From positions 1 through 64,000 of the forward strand of contig JAGAPG010000002.1 in the NCBI GenBank assembly GCA_017623355.1: a DNA stretch of 64,000 bases, in the 5' to 3' direction. This document shows, in pieces, positions 28,167-38,477 of the stretch. The stretch is from Clostridia bacterium. GTDB taxonomy: Bacteria; Bacillota; Clostridia; Oscillospirales; CAG-272. The notes beneath the pieces are model-generated. The model was given only the letters and a program-made list of their open reading frames with translations. It was not told the DNA's origin and made no database searches. How positions within the stretch are numbered: the stretch's first letter is position 1; each line of letters starts with the position of its first letter. The position numbers and the translations under genes were made by a program.

Positions 28167-30470
28167 GTGACGACTGATACAATAATTTCTATTTCTATAT
28201 ATGCGTCCTTTGCCGTCGCTTTGCTTTTTGGCTTTTTGCGAGGACTCCGCAAGGGACTTTACAAATCCTTAGTGGATTTGGCATTGGTTTTTGTTTGCGC
28301 CGCATTATCGGTGTTTACGGTTAAAATAATCGCATCGGCACTTACAGATTCGGGAGCTATACTCAGTATTCTTGAATTCGTTCAAGGAAAGCTTGATAGT
28401 GATTCGAGTGTTTACACAACTATTGGCGATATAATTCATTATATAGAAACTCTTCCTGCAGAAAAAAATGTGGCGGGTGGAATAATGACATTACCTGTAG
28501 CTATATTGTCACCGATAATTTTTATGATAGTGTATACGGTAATAGAGCTTCTGCTCAAAATACCGAAATTTATTATAGTAAGGGTTGTTTTAGGACCGAA
28601 CAAAGGTCCCGGATACAGAGGAGGAAGCCGTGCGTTTGGCGGACTTGTGTGCGCAATATGCGCGTTCTTGTCGTTGGCAATATATATGGTTCCTGCGGTT
28701 GGATATGTTAATTTAACAAGCGATGTTTTAACAACCATATCCGCAACAGACACCGAGTCAACCATTGCTAAAAGCTCTGATGAAGGCTCTTGGGAATCAA
28801 CAGGCGTAACTGCGGAAATAGCTAATACCTGCATGGAAATAAAGGACGAATATATAACTCCAATTACAAATAATTTTGTGGTTAAAACTATTCACACCTG
28901 TGGCGGTAAATGGTTATTTAATAATATTTCTACCGCAAGAACAAAGCACGTTACCGTTCAGCTTGACAAAGAACTTAATTCGCTTGCAAACATTTACAGT
29001 GAAGTTACTTGCTTTATTGACACCCCGTCGGCAGAGTATTCGGATGAGCAGCAGAAGGCGGTAAAAAACATTGTAGCTGAATTTTCGAAGACAAGCGTTA
29101 TTCCTTATATTGCTTCTACAGGTCTTACATATGTTTCTGAATCTTGGCTTAATGGAGATGATGTGTTCGGAATAGAGAAGATAAATGTTGGAGAAGCTCT
29201 TCAGCCTAAGGTCGATTCTGCACTTTTGACAATTTCCACTATGACGCCTGACACGATAAAAGAGGATATTTCGACTGCCGGAAAAATAATGAATATTTTC
29301 ATAAAAGAAGGATTTTTCAGGGAGATCAACGGCGGAGATATTTATTTGGTTCTCGGTAATGAGGAGTTCTTTGAAAATGTGTTCTATGAGCTTTATGATA
29401 ACGAAAGAACGCGTCCTCTGCTTCCGGATTTGTCAAACACGGTCATAGAATATTTGTATGATGTTTATAATGATGTAAACGATACAGATCTTGAATTTGA
29501 AAATAAACTTGATTTTGAGACCATATCTCGTGAGGAAATCGGAGAAGAGGGTGCAAGAATAGCTTCTATTATAAGAGATGTAAAAACGTTTATTGATAAT
29601 ACAAACCTCGAAGAGCCTGATCCGCATGTATTCCTTATTAATACAGATGTAAGAATGGCGGGCAGAGCGCTTGATAATCTTAAAGCGAGTCTTTTCTTTG
29701 GCGGAGAAACCTTTGATTTCTTGGTTGAGGCAGTGTTAAGATCTGAGGGATGCTCGAATTATGTATTTTCAGAAGAATCATTTATACAGATACTTCTTGA
29801 TGAAAATGCTTCTATAGAAGAGGTTCTTGCTGTAAGACAGCAGCTTGCGATAATCGCGTTAACTCTTAACTCTAATGATCCTGATGATGTAGCCGCATAT
29901 CACGAGGCGATTAGAAATATAATTTCCGGAGTGGATGCTAATAATACGGAGGTATTGAAGCAAACATTGACTACTGAAATGCTCAAGAGCTCCGGAATGG
30001 AAGATAAAGAGGCAGAGGATTTTTCAATGATATTCTCATCTATTATTGATACTGTATCAAATAATAATGAGCAATTTACCGAATCGGAAATGGACAAAGA
30101 GGTTGAGGCGGTAGATAAGCTTTTGAATATCGTTAACAAAGTGAATGATCCAAATAGCGGAGTAATTTTTGATGGCAATACCGACCTTGAAGAAGAGGCT
30201 GGAATTACTGCACCTGAATTTGTTGAAACCGTTATGGATTCGACCATAATTTCATCGGTTGTGGAAAATTCAACCGTTAATGAAAACGGAGAATTACAAC
30301 AGATTGAGGGATTGTCCGATGTAGATTCAGCAAAGCTTAAGGATGCGATGTCCGATTATTATTCGCAAAAATCCACCGGTGATGCTGAGTCGGATAAGGA
30401 AATACAAAAGACAATAGATTCTCTTGGCAGCCTTTTTGGCATAGACACATCTGATATATATCAAAAATAA
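28167..30470 (+). CDS. Large protein with CvpA-like membrane N-terminus
   Basis: A 767-residue protein starting at GTG (GGAGG upstream). Residues 1-190 hold about four membrane helices with the pattern of CvpA-like proteins (FGFLRGLRKGLYKSLVDL; RAFGGLVCAICAFLSLAIY). Residues 200-767 are acidic, soluble and probably helical, with no recognised domain; the end is Asp/Glu/Ser-rich. CvpA-type proteins are about 165 residues, so the 570-residue extension is the novelty. It follows the heparinase-like gene after 17 bp and ends at a terminator. The function is unknown. Confidence 0.75.
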   Translation: MTTDTIISISIYASFAVALLFGFLRGLRKGLYKSLVDLALVFVCAALSVFTVKIIASALTDSGAILSILEFVQGKLDSDSSVYTTIGDIIHYIETLPAEKNVAGGIMTLPVAILSPIIFMIVYTVIELLLKIPKFIIVRVVLGPNKGPGYRGGSRAFGGLVCAICAFLSLAIYMVPAVGYVNLTSDVLTTISATDTESTIAKSSDEGSWESTGVTAEIANTCMEIKDEYITPITNNFVVKTIHTCGGKWLFNNISTARTKHVTVQLDKELNSLANIYSEVTCFIDTPSAEYSDEQQKAVKNIVAEFSKTSVIPYIASTGLTYVSESWLNGDDVFGIEKINVGEALQPKVDSALLTISTMTPDTIKEDISTAGKIMNIFIKEGFFREINGGDIYLVLGNEEFFENVFYELYDNERTRPLLPDLSNTVIEYLYDVYNDVNDTDLEFENKLDFETISREEIGEEGARIASIIRDVKTFIDNTNLEEPDPHVFLINTDVRMAGRALDNLKASLFFGGETFDFLVEAVLRSEGCSNYVFSEESFIQILLDENASIEEVLAVRQQLAIIALTLNSNDPDDVAAYHEAIRNIISGVDANNTEVLKQTLTTEMLKSSGMEDKEAEDFSMIFSSIIDTVSNNNEQFTESEMDKEVEAVDKLLNIVNKVNDPNSGVIFDGNTDLEEEAGITAPEFVETVMDSTIISSVVENSTVNENGELQQIEGLSDVDSAKLKDAMSDYYSQKSTGDAESDKEIQKTIDSLGSLFGIDTSDIYQK

Positions 30471-30486
30471 AAATATTAACGCAATA

Positions 30487-30514
30487 AAAAGGGACGAAAA
30501 AAATCGTCCCTTTT
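30487..30514 (+). terminator. Terminator after the CvpA-like gene
   Basis: Stem AAAAGGGACGA (30487-30497) and TCGTCCCTTTT (30504-30514) with an A6 loop. The 230 bases from here to 30748 hold only AT-rich DNA and the next promoter. Confidence 0.85.
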
Positions 30515-30663
30515 ACGTTTACTTTTTAAAACTCATTAAAAATATATTTTTTGATAACATCATCGCTGATTAATAACATTTGTATTATAATTTCATGCAA
30601 TTTCCTAAATTCTCTATAAAAATAGTTTATCTTGCTCTTATTTATATAAAAAGAAAATTTATC

Positions 30664-30692
30664 TTGACTGTTTTATAAAAATATGATAAAAT
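30664..30692 (+). promoter_or_regulatory. Promoter of the HTH-membrane regulator
   Basis: TTGACT (30664-30669), 17-bp spacer, TAAAAT (30687-30692) in extended TGATAAAAT; nearly identical in its boxes to the lacZ promoter. Confidence 0.75.
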
Positions 30693-30748
30693 ATAAAGTA
30701 ATAATTTTATTATATTATAAACTGCATTTTGAAAAACGAGGAGAAATT

Positions 30749-31465
30749 ATGGATCAAAAGCTTTTCAAAGATGTGGTAGCACAGAATATATATTACTTGA
30801 GGACAAAAAATCATATGACTCAATTCGAGCTTGGAGAAAGGCTCAACTATTCAGACAAGGCTATTTCAAAGTGGGAAAGAGGAGATGCTGTTCCCGACGC
30901 ATTTGTTTTGAAAAAAATAGCTGATTTGTTCGAAGTAACAGTAGATTATATTCTTGTACCGCATTCTGAGCAGGACCAAAAAAGAGATACAAAATCTATA
31001 AAGCACGTTAAAAATATAATAGCCATGATAGCGGCAATTATTGTTTTTACAATAGCACTTGCGATATTTGTGATAATCGCCTTGTGTACTGATGGAGAAT
31101 TATATCTTTGGCAGATATTCATTTACGCAATACCTGTAGTTGCAACAGTAGAACTGATATTTGCGTCTATATGGAGCAGGAAAATGTATAAAATTTTCTT
31201 ATCTGTCTCGCTTCTGCTTTGGGGAATTATTTTAACCGTTTATTTTGCGATAGCGGATTATAGTATGTGGCTGTTATTTATACTTGGCATACCGATTCAG
31301 CTTATTATCTTCTTCGCTTTTGGAATAAAGATCTCTATAAAGTTTTCTCAAAAAGAGCATGCGCTTATAAAGAAAGGCGCAATAAAGAACGGAATAGCTA
31401 AATATGTTAAAAAAAGAAAAAGCAAAGCCGATGATGTTGCTGAATCAACAAAAAACGAAGAATAA
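30749..31465 (+). CDS. HTH regulator with membrane domain
   Basis: A 238-residue protein. Residues 10-65 form an XRE-type HTH (MTQFELGERLNYSDKAISKW). Residues about 88-200 contain four hydrophobic helices (IIAMIAAIIVFTIALAIFVI and three more), and the C-terminus is basic. Membrane-bound XRE regulators of this layout are frequent in Clostridia; their signals are mostly unknown. The start is the ATG at 30749 with GAGGAGA upstream. It is a single gene with its own promoter and terminator. Confidence 0.85.
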   Translation: MDQKLFKDVVAQNIYYLRTKNHMTQFELGERLNYSDKAISKWERGDAVPDAFVLKKIADLFEVTVDYILVPHSEQDQKRDTKSIKHVKNIIAMIAAIIVFTIALAIFVIIALCTDGELYLWQIFIYAIPVVATVELIFASIWSRKMYKIFLSVSLLLWGIILTVYFAIADYSMWLLFILGIPIQLIIFFAFGIKISIKFSQKEHALIKKGAIKNGIAKYVKKRKSKADDVAESTKNEE

Positions 31466-31477
31466 TCGACACTCCGA

Positions 31478-31509
31478 GCCACTCTACTAATCGTAGAGTG
31501 GCATTTTTT
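31478..31509 (+). terminator. Terminator after the HTH-membrane regulator
   Basis: Stem GCCACTCTAC (31478-31487) and GTAGAGTGGC (31493-31502), loop TAATC, then A and seven T. Confidence 0.92.
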
Positions 31510-31561
31510 TGTTTCTACTGTTTGAAAAACAAAGAGTAGAATAAAAATATTTATTAATAGA

Positions 31562-31590
31562 TAGACTCTTTTTGAAAAAAGTGATAAAAT
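31562..31590 (+). promoter_or_regulatory. Promoter of the degV/fakB-fakA operon
   Basis: TAGACT (31562-31567), 17-bp spacer, TAAAAT (31585-31590) in extended TGATAAAAT. The -35 box is weak. Confidence 0.55.
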
Positions 31591-31610
31591 TTTAACATAG
31601 GAGCAAACCG

Positions 31611-31625
31611 TTCCTTAGAAAGGAA
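31611..31625 (+). promoter_or_regulatory. Hairpin covering the degV ribosome site
   Basis: TTCCTT (31611-31616), loop AGA, AAGGAA (31620-31625). The Shine-Dalgarno of the following gene forms the 3' arm, so folding may limit translation. Confidence 0.5.
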
Positions 31626-31634
31626 ATTTTATTT

Positions 31635-32522
31635 ATGGCTGATTATGTAATCTCATCCTGCTCAACAGCAGATTTAACGGTTGAGCAGTTCAAGGAAAAA
31701 AACATTAATTATCTTTGCTTCAATTACTATCTTGATGGGAAAGAATATCCGGATGATATGGGACAGACAATGTCTTTTAAGGATTTTTATGATGCAATGA
31801 AAAATGGGGCAGAAACAAAGACCTCTCAAATTAATGTAGAAACTTATTATAATTATTTTAAATCCGTATTGGAGCAAGGAAAGGATGTTTTTCATATATC
31901 CTTTTCATCAGGTCTTTCCGGTTCTTACAATTCTGCAAGATTGGCAATAGAGGATCTTAAAGCTGAATTTCCCGAAAGAAAGATATATCTCGTAGATTCT
32001 CTTGCTGCATCGTCGGGACTTGGCTTGTTTATTGATAAGATAGCTGAGCTTAGAGATAGCGGAATGAGTATCGACGAGCTTTATACTTGGGCAGAGAAGA
32101 ACAAAAAAAGAGTACATCACTGGTTCTTTGCGACAGATCTTACTTTCTTTGTAAAGGGAGGAAGAGTTTCAAAGGTTGCGGGATGGTTCGGAACAGTTCT
32201 TAAAATATGTCCGCTTTTAAACGTCGATTTAAACGGAAAGCTTATAGCGCGCGAAAAGGTTAGAGGCAAGAGCAACGTTATTAAAAGAATTGTAGATAAA
32301 ATGCAAGAAAACGCAGACGGCGGTCTTGATTATAATGACAGATGTTATATTTGTAATTCCGATTGTATGGAGGATGCTGAAGCTGTAAAGTCCTTGATCG
32401 AGGAACGTTTCCATAATCTTAAAGGCAAGGTGAGAATATACAGTATCGGAACTACAATTGGCTCTCATACAGGCCCCGGTACTGTTGCAATATTCTTCTT
32501 TGGCAAAGAAAGAAAAGATTGA
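31635..32522 (+). CDS. fakB: DegV family fatty-acid-binding protein (FakB-type)
   Basis: A 295-residue DegV protein. It has VISSCSTADLT near the N-terminus, TSQINVETYYNYF, FHISFSSGLSGSYNSARLA, and FVKGGRVSK, the family motifs that line a bound fatty acid. FakB proteins present fatty acids to the kinase FakA for phosphorylation and entry into phospholipids. The gene for a DAK2-type kinase follows after 13 bp, which supports the FakB role. DegV proteins often occur in several copies with different lipid preferences. Confidence 0.85.
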   Translation: MADYVISSCSTADLTVEQFKEKNINYLCFNYYLDGKEYPDDMGQTMSFKDFYDAMKNGAETKTSQINVETYYNYFKSVLEQGKDVFHISFSSGLSGSYNSARLAIEDLKAEFPERKIYLVDSLAASSGLGLFIDKIAELRDSGMSIDELYTWAEKNKKRVHHWFFATDLTFFVKGGRVSKVAGWFGTVLKICPLLNVDLNGKLIAREKVRGKSNVIKRIVDKMQENADGGLDYNDRCYICNSDCMEDAEAVKSLIEERFHNLKGKVRIYSIGTTIGSHTGPGTVAIFFFGKERKD

Positions 32523-32535
32523 TAAGGTGAAAACA

Positions 32536-34173
32536 ATGGATAAGAAGCACGACAAAATAAACGGCGAGGATTATCGCAAGCTTATTATTAATGCAGCTCA
32601 AAGCCTTGAGGATAACAAGGACGAAATTAATGATCTTAATGTATTTCCCGTTCCGGATGGAGATACAGGCTCTAATATGTCTATGACCATAGGTCACGCA
32701 GCCGAGGAGCTTATGAAGGAAGATAAAGATGTTCCTCTTTACGAGGTTGCAAAAAATACAGCAACTGCTATGCTTCACGGAGCAAGAGGAAATTCGGGAG
32801 TTATTCTCAGTATGTTTTTCCGTGGTATTTCAAAGGGACTTACAAATGCATATGAGTGCGACGGTATAGCCTTTGCAAATGCTTTGAAGGAAGGCGTAGA
32901 GTCTGCGTATAATGCGGTCGATAAGCCTGCAGAGGGAACTATACTTACAGTTGCGCGATGCTGCGCAGAGGCAGCCGAGAAGGCAGCTAAAAAGAAAAAC
33001 AATTTTGAGTATGTTTTAGGCGCCGCCATTTCGGGAGCAGAAAAGGCACTTGAAAAGACTGTTAATCAAAATCCTGTTCTTGAAAAGGCCGGAGTTGTAG
33101 ATGCAGGCGGTATGGGATGGCTCGTTGTTATGCAGGCTATGCACCGTGCTCTCAAAAGCAAGGGTAAAATAAAATATATCCCCAAGACAGCAACAGAGAC
33201 AAAGCCGTCAGCCAAGGCAGATTTTTCTGCTTTTGAAACAGAGAATATAAAATTTGGATTCTGTACCGAGTTTATAGTAAGAAAGCACGAGCAGGATTCG
33301 GATTCGTCTGCGCTTAAAACATATCTTAACGGAATGGGTGATAGCCTTGTTATGATCGATGACGGAGAGATAATTAAGGTTCACGTTCATACAAATGAGC
33401 CTCATAATGTTTTAGGAGAGGCTTTAAAATATGGCGTTTACGAAACTGTAAAGGTTGAAAATATGCGCACTCAACATACAAATAAGCTCGTTGAAGAGGT
33501 TATTGAGCTTAAGGAATACGGTTTTGTAAGCGTGTCGAACGGAGATGGAATAAATTCCATGTTTGAGGAGCTTGGAATCGACAGAATAGTTTCGGGCGGT
33601 CAAACGATGAATCCGTCGACCGACGATCTCTATGCTGCCGTTCAAAGTGTAGATGCTAAAACTGTTTTCATACTTCCTAATAACAAGAACATAATAATGA
33701 CAGCAAATCAAATATCTGAGCTTACCGATAAAAATGTTGTCGTAATACCGACAAGAAGCATTCCTCAAGGTTTTAGTGCAATGCTGGGATTTGATGAAGA
33801 GGCTGATGTTGAAACCAATACTCAAAATATGATCGAAAATGCCAAAAACGTTGATACTATGCAAATAACCTACGCCGCAAGAAATTCCAATTTTGACGGT
33901 ATGGATATTGCGGAAGGCGATTATCTTGGTATTTGTAATGATAAATTACTTGCAAACAATTCAAATATAGAAAAAATATTTGAAAGCATCGTGCAAAAAA
34001 TAAAAGATACAGGAAAAAGCTTTGTAAGCATTTATTACGGTCAGGACATTTCAGAGCAGGATGCCAATAAGGTTTTAGAGTTGGTTCAAGGTGAGCTTAA
34101 GGACGCAGGAGTTGAGATAACTCTTTATAATGGTGCTCAGCCTGTATATTATTACATTATTTCGGCAGAATAA
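32536..34173 (+). CDS. fakA: Fatty acid kinase, DAK2/DhaL domain protein (FakA-type)
   Basis: A 545-residue protein. The N-terminal DhaL-type kinase domain (about 1-200) contains NVFPVPDGDTGSNMSMT, with the Asp residues that bind Mg-ATP, and HGARGNSGVILS. The middle and C-terminal domains (about 250-545) are those of the FakA/YloV family. It phosphorylates fatty acids held by FakB. The start is the ATG at 32536. The pair sits in an operon with its own promoter and terminator. Confidence 0.88.
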   Translation: MDKKHDKINGEDYRKLIINAAQSLEDNKDEINDLNVFPVPDGDTGSNMSMTIGHAAEELMKEDKDVPLYEVAKNTATAMLHGARGNSGVILSMFFRGISKGLTNAYECDGIAFANALKEGVESAYNAVDKPAEGTILTVARCCAEAAEKAAKKKNNFEYVLGAAISGAEKALEKTVNQNPVLEKAGVVDAGGMGWLVVMQAMHRALKSKGKIKYIPKTATETKPSAKADFSAFETENIKFGFCTEFIVRKHEQDSDSSALKTYLNGMGDSLVMIDDGEIIKVHVHTNEPHNVLGEALKYGVYETVKVENMRTQHTNKLVEEVIELKEYGFVSVSNGDGINSMFEELGIDRIVSGGQTMNPSTDDLYAAVQSVDAKTVFILPNNKNIIMTANQISELTDKNVVVIPTRSIPQGFSAMLGFDEEADVETNTQNMIENAKNVDTMQITYAARNSNFDGMDIAEGDYLGICNDKLLANNSNIEKIFESIVQKIKDTGKSFVSIYYGQDISEQDANKVLELVQGELKDAGVEITLYNGAQPVYYYIISAE

Positions 34174-34177
34174 ATAG

Positions 34178-34210
34178 AAAAGGTTTTTCGTGAATGCGAA
34201 AAGCCTTTTT
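34178..34210 (+). terminator. Terminator after fakA
   Basis: A 13-bp stem (34178-34190 with 34197-34209, one G-T pair), loop TGAATG, then T-rich sequence. Confidence 0.85.
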
Positions 34211-34260
34211 TAATTAATAAAATGTTTTATGTATTAACAAAAAATTTATATAAATAATTA

Positions 34261-34289
34261 TTGATAGAAGCGTTCAATTGTGATATAAT
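34261..34289 (+). promoter_or_regulatory. Promoter of the atp operon
   Basis: TTGATA (34261-34266), 17-bp spacer, TATAAT (34284-34289) in extended TGATATAAT. An ATG at 34290 touches the -10 box, so it cannot be the start of translation. Confidence 0.82.
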
Positions 34290-34322
34290 ATGAACAATAT
34301 AGCATTAAAGGAGATATACGAT

Positions 34323-34715
34323 TTGAAAAAAATAGATAGTGTCGTTTTAAAAGAAACGGGATATATAGCGGCGTGGTCGCTTATATTCAGCGCTCTTTTG
34401 CAGGCTGTTTTTTTGATAATTCAAAAGTGGGATGTTACAGTGCTATTGGGAAATATTCTTAGTATATCAGTCTCAATTTTAAATTTTTTGCTTATGGGCA
34501 TAACTGTTCAAAAAGCAATTAAGAAGGAGGAGAAGGAAGCAAAGAGCTTTATGAAACTATCAATGTCACTTCGAACGATATTTTTGATAGTAGCAGTAGC
34601 TCTCGGCGTTGCGCTTCCGTGCTTTAGCACATGGACTGTTATAATACCTTTATTTTTTCCTCGTATTGCAATGATTTTTCGTCCTATGTTCAAAAGAGGA
34701 AAAGGCAATGGATAA
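34323..34715 (+). CDS. atpI: AtpI-like membrane protein of the ATP synthase operon
   Basis: A 130-residue membrane protein with four predicted helices, in the place normally taken by atpI (assembly of the c ring, Mg2+ handling). The sequence is little conserved, so the call rests on size, topology and position. I choose the TTG at 34323, with AAAGGAGA upstream, because the promoter excludes the ATG at 34290. It overlaps atpB by 8 nt. Confidence 0.75.
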   Translation: MKKIDSVVLKETGYIAAWSLIFSALLQAVFLIIQKWDVTVLLGNILSISVSILNFLLMGITVQKAIKKEEKEAKSFMKLSMSLRTIFLIVAVALGVALPCFSTWTVIIPLFFPRIAMIFRPMFKRGKGNG

Positions 34716-35604
34716 AATAAATACGATAAAATTTAAATTAATAGATGCTTTATTATTGATATGTGCGCTTTTACCGCTAATATCAATAATAATTCTGCAA
34801 ATATTAACAGAGCCCGCCTCAAGCGGAATAAATCTTACAGGTGCAAGAATATTTTTTACGGTAAAAATGCCGCTTCAGGATATGTACATTACCGAGGCGC
34901 AAATAAATTCCTGGGCTGTCATACTTACGATATTCTTTTTGTGCCTATATTTTACTCACGGCCTTTCGGAAAAAGCGTACACAAAACGTCAGATAGCTAT
35001 GGAATGGGTTATAGAGAAGACTGAGGCACTTGTAACCGGAAATATGGGTACTGCATTTTCCGGATTTGCACCGTTTATAGCTGCAATAATAGGTATATCG
35101 GCTTTTTCAAGCTTGATTTCCTTGCTCGGACTTTTTCCGCCTACCTCAGATCTTAATATTACTGCAGGATGGGCAATTTTAGTTTTTATACTTATAACTT
35201 ATTATAAGTTTAAATGCGGACCATTGGGATATGTAAAAAGCTTTGGAGATCCTGTTCCAATGTTAGCACCTCTTAATGTAATAAGCGAGGTCGCAACGCC
35301 GGTTTCGATGGCTTTCCGACATTACGGAAACATTTTATCGGGAGTAGTTATATCGGTCCTTTTGGGTACGGGATTGCAAGGACTTTCCTCAATAGTGCTC
35401 GGATGGCTACCGGGAATTTTGGGAGAGATACCGTTTTTACAGATTGGTATTCCTGCGGTTCTTTCGGTATACTTTGATGTGTTTAGCGGATGCTTACAGG
35501 CATATATATTTGCTATGCTTACTATGATGTATGTATCTTCAGCTTTCAATGTAGATGAATTTGAAAGAAGAAAATTAAAAAAACAACAAAAAAAGATAAA
35601 ATAA
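34708..35604 (+). CDS. atpB: F-type ATP synthase subunit a
   Basis: A 298-residue membrane protein, the stator half of the ion channel. The essential Arg is in MAFRHYGNILSG (about residue 211), the counterpart of Arg210 of E. coli; PVPMLAPLNVISEVATPVS lies before it. About six helices are likely. Together with subunit c it guides ions across the membrane. It starts within the atpI gene. Confidence 0.93.
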   Translation: MDKINTIKFKLIDALLLICALLPLISIIILQILTEPASSGINLTGARIFFTVKMPLQDMYITEAQINSWAVILTIFFLCLYFTHGLSEKAYTKRQIAMEWVIEKTEALVTGNMGTAFSGFAPFIAAIIGISAFSSLISLLGLFPPTSDLNITAGWAILVFILITYYKFKCGPLGYVKSFGDPVPMLAPLNVISEVATPVSMAFRHYGNILSGVVISVLLGTGLQGLSSIVLGWLPGILGEIPFLQIGIPAVLSVYFDVFSGCLQAYIFAMLTMMYVSSAFNVDEFERRKLKKQQKKIK

Positions 35605-35611
35605 TATATAA

Positions 35612-35914
<303 letters not shown>

Positions 35915-35926
35915 AGGTAAAAAATA

Positions 35927-36469
35927 ATGCAAACACAATTGATTGTAACGCAACCTCAATCGCTTGATATAATATCTATCAATATATGGGCTGTGTTGAT
36001 CTCTCTTGCAAATCTTTTGATTTTGTTTTTGATTTTGAAAAGATTTTTGTATAAGCCTGTGAAAAAGGTTTTGAATGAACGCCGCAATACAATAGATGCG
36101 GATTACGCAGAGGCTCAAAACGCAAAGCAGCTTGCCGAAAGCAACAAAGAGGCTTGGGCATTGAAGGTACAAAACGCCGAATCAGAAGCTAATGAAATAA
36201 TAAAAAAAGCAGAGATCGTTGCAAAAGAGCGAGAGGAAGCAATAGTTTCGGATGCTAACAAAAAGGCAGAAAGCATAATTCGTCGCGCAGAGAATACTGC
36301 TGAGCTTGAGTTAAGGCAAGCTGAGGAAAGCATTAAAAAAGAGATTGCCGATGTTTCCGCTGCCTTGGCAGAAAAGCTTCTTGAAAGAGAGATTCGTCAA
36401 GAGGATCACAAGAGTCTTATAGACGACTTTTTGAATAAAGTTGGTGAAGATAATGGCGCAGATAAATAA
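35927..36469 (+). CDS. atpF: F-type ATP synthase subunit b
   Basis: A 180-residue peripheral stalk protein: one membrane helix (about residues 20-43), then a long charged coiled coil rich in Ala, Glu and Lys (NERRNTIDADYAEAQNAKQL and onward). It connects subunit a to delta and alpha. The last 17 nt overlap atpH. Confidence 0.95.
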   Translation: MQTQLIVTQPQSLDIISINIWAVLISLANLLILFLILKRFLYKPVKKVLNERRNTIDADYAEAQNAKQLAESNKEAWALKVQNAESEANEIIKKAEIVAKEREEAIVSDANKKAESIIRRAENTAELELRQAEESIKKEIADVSAALAEKLLEREIRQEDHKSLIDDFLNKVGEDNGADK

Positions 36470-36983
36470 AGGATATGCGTTGGCGCTTTTTTCGCTGTGT
36501 GAAGAAGAAGGTAATACTGAAAAAGTTTATAATGAACTTTTAGTATTAAAAAATATATTATCTGAAGAAATTGAATATATTCAGCTTCTTTCTTCTCCTC
36601 AAATACCTAAAGGCGAAAGAAAAGAGCTTTTGGAGAAAATGCTTGGAGATAGCTTTTCTAAGGAAACACATTCTTTTATAATCCTTTTATGCGAAAATAA
36701 TCGGATTAACGATTTTTTTGAGTGTATCGAAGAGTTTGAAAAGCTTTATTCTGAAATGAAAAATCTTTCTTGTGCAAGGGTAGTCAGCGCGTTTGAATTA
36801 AGTGATGCGGAAAAAGAAAAAATAAAATTCAAATTAGAGGCTCAAACTAAAGGATCGGTCATGCTTGACTGCTTGGTAGATAAGAGCCTGTTAGGCGGTA
36901 TTACTGTTGAGATAAACGGAAAGGTTTATGACGGCAGCTTGAAACGCCGATTAAGCGAAATAAAGAAGGTGATTGACGAATGA
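36453..36983 (+). CDS. atpH: F-type ATP synthase subunit delta
   Basis: A 176-residue protein (from the ATG at 36453; TTG and GTG a few codons earlier are possible). N-terminal helical domain begins [19 protein letters not shown]; the C-terminal motif [20 protein letters not shown] is typical of delta/OSCP. It sits on top of F1 and binds subunit b. It overlaps atpA by 4 nt. Confidence 0.93.
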   Translation: MAQINKGYALALFSLCEEEGNTEKVYNELLVLKNILSEEIEYIQLLSSPQIPKGERKELLEKMLGDSFSKETHSFIILLCENNRINDFFECIEEFEKLYSEMKNLSCARVVSAFELSDAEKEKIKFKLEAQTKGSVMLDCLVDKSLLGGITVEINGKVYDGSLKRRLSEIKKVIDE

Positions 36984-38473
36984 ACGCAAAAACCGAAGAA
37001 ATCAGTAATATAATTAAAGAGCAAATAAAAGAATACCGTTCAAAGATAGAGATGGTTGAAAACGGTACGGTAATTCTTGTCGGTGACGGAATTGCCCGTG
37101 TTTACGGACTAAGGGATTGTATGGCAAGCGAGCTTTTGGAGTTTGATGACGGAAGTGTTGGACTTGCGCAAAATCTTGAAGAAAATACTGTTTCTGTAGC
37201 TATACTTTCAAACAATTATAATATAAAAGAAGGCACTTCCGTTAAACGTACGGGAAAGGTTTTTTCAGTTCCTGTTGGAGAGGGCTTGCTTGGAAGAGTA
37301 GTAGATGCTCTTGGAAATCCCATTGACGGAAAAGGACCAATTGAATATAAGGAAACTCGTCCCGCCGAGAGAGAGGCTCACGGAATAATAGAAAGACAAA
37401 GCGTTTCTGTTCCGCTTCAAACCGGTATAAAGGCAATAGACAGTATGATACCGATTGGCAGAGGACAGCGTGAGCTTATAATAGGTGACCGTCAGACCGG
37501 AAAGACAGAAATAGCGATAGATACAATAATAAATCAAAAAAACACAGGCGTTATTTGCATATATGTTGCTATAGGTCAGAAAAATTCATCTGTTGTAAGG
37601 CTTGCAAATGAGCTTATGGATAATGATGCTATGGATAATACAATAATCGTTTCCGCATCAGCATCAGAAAGTGCTCCGTTACAATATATCGCGCCTTATT
37701 CCGGATGCGCTATGGCTGAATATTTTTGTGATCAGGGAAAGGACGTTCTTATAATATATGACGATCTTTCGAAGCATGCAGTAGCGTATAGAGCTCTTTC
37801 GCTTCTTATAAGACGTCCACCGGGACGTGAAGCATATCCGGGAGATGTATTCTATCTTCACTCCCGTTTGCTTGAAAGGGCGGCGTGCTTAGCTCCTGAA
37901 TACGGTGGTGGATCTATAACTGCGCTTCCTATAATCGAAACTCAAGCAGGAGATGTTTCTGCGTATATCCCGACAAATGTAATATCAATAACAGACGGAC
38001 AGATATTTCTTGAAACAGAGCTTTTTCATGCAGGCGTTATGCCGGCTATAAATCCCGGTATTTCTGTAAGCCGTGTGGGTGGATCTGCACAGCTTAAAGC
38101 TATGAAAAAGGTGTCCGGAGAGCTTAAGCTTTTGTATTCGCAATACCGCGAATTGCAATCCTTCGCTCAATTCGGTAGCGACCTTGATGCAGATACCAAA
38201 TCTCGTTTGGCGCTTGGCGAAAGAATAGTTGAGGTTTTGAAGCAGGATAGAAATTCTCCTGTTCCTGTAGGATGTCAGGTGGTTATTGTTTACGCAGTAA
38301 CGCACGGATATCTTGATAATGTAGCGGTCAAGGATGTAAAAAAATACGAAAAAGCTATTTATGAACTGTTACAAAGAAAATATACTTCGCTTCTTAAAAG
38401 ATTTGAGGAAGGCTTTTACGATGATTGTGATATAGAAATGATGGAAGCCGCTCTTAAAGAATTAGAGGTGTAA
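36980..38473 (+). CDS. atpA: F-type ATP synthase subunit alpha
   Basis: A 497-residue F1 subunit. It has the P-loop GDRQTGKTE (about residue 167), [20 protein letters not shown] and the C-terminal helical domain. Alpha carries the non-catalytic nucleotide sites and the catalytic arginine finger ([10 protein letters not shown]). It is coupled to atpH by ATGA. Confidence 0.98.
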   Translation: MNAKTEEISNIIKEQIKEYRSKIEMVENGTVILVGDGIARVYGLRDCMASELLEFDDGSVGLAQNLEENTVSVAILSNNYNIKEGTSVKRTGKVFSVPVGEGLLGRVVDALGNPIDGKGPIEYKETRPAEREAHGIIERQSVSVPLQTGIKAIDSMIPIGRGQRELIIGDRQTGKTEIAIDTIINQKNTGVICIYVAIGQKNSSVVRLANELMDNDAMDNTIIVSASASESAPLQYIAPYSGCAMAEYFCDQGKDVLIIYDDLSKHAVAYRALSLLIRRPPGREAYPGDVFYLHSRLLERAACLAPEYGGGSITALPIIETQAGDVSAYIPTNVISITDGQIFLETELFHAGVMPAINPGISVSRVGGSAQLKAMKKVSGELKLLYSQYRELQSFAQFGSDLDADTKSRLALGERIVEVLKQDRNSPVPVGCQVVIVYAVTHGYLDNVAVKDVKKYEKAIYELLQRKYTSLLKRFEEGFYDDCDIEMMEAALKELEV

Positions 38474-38477
38474 TTCG

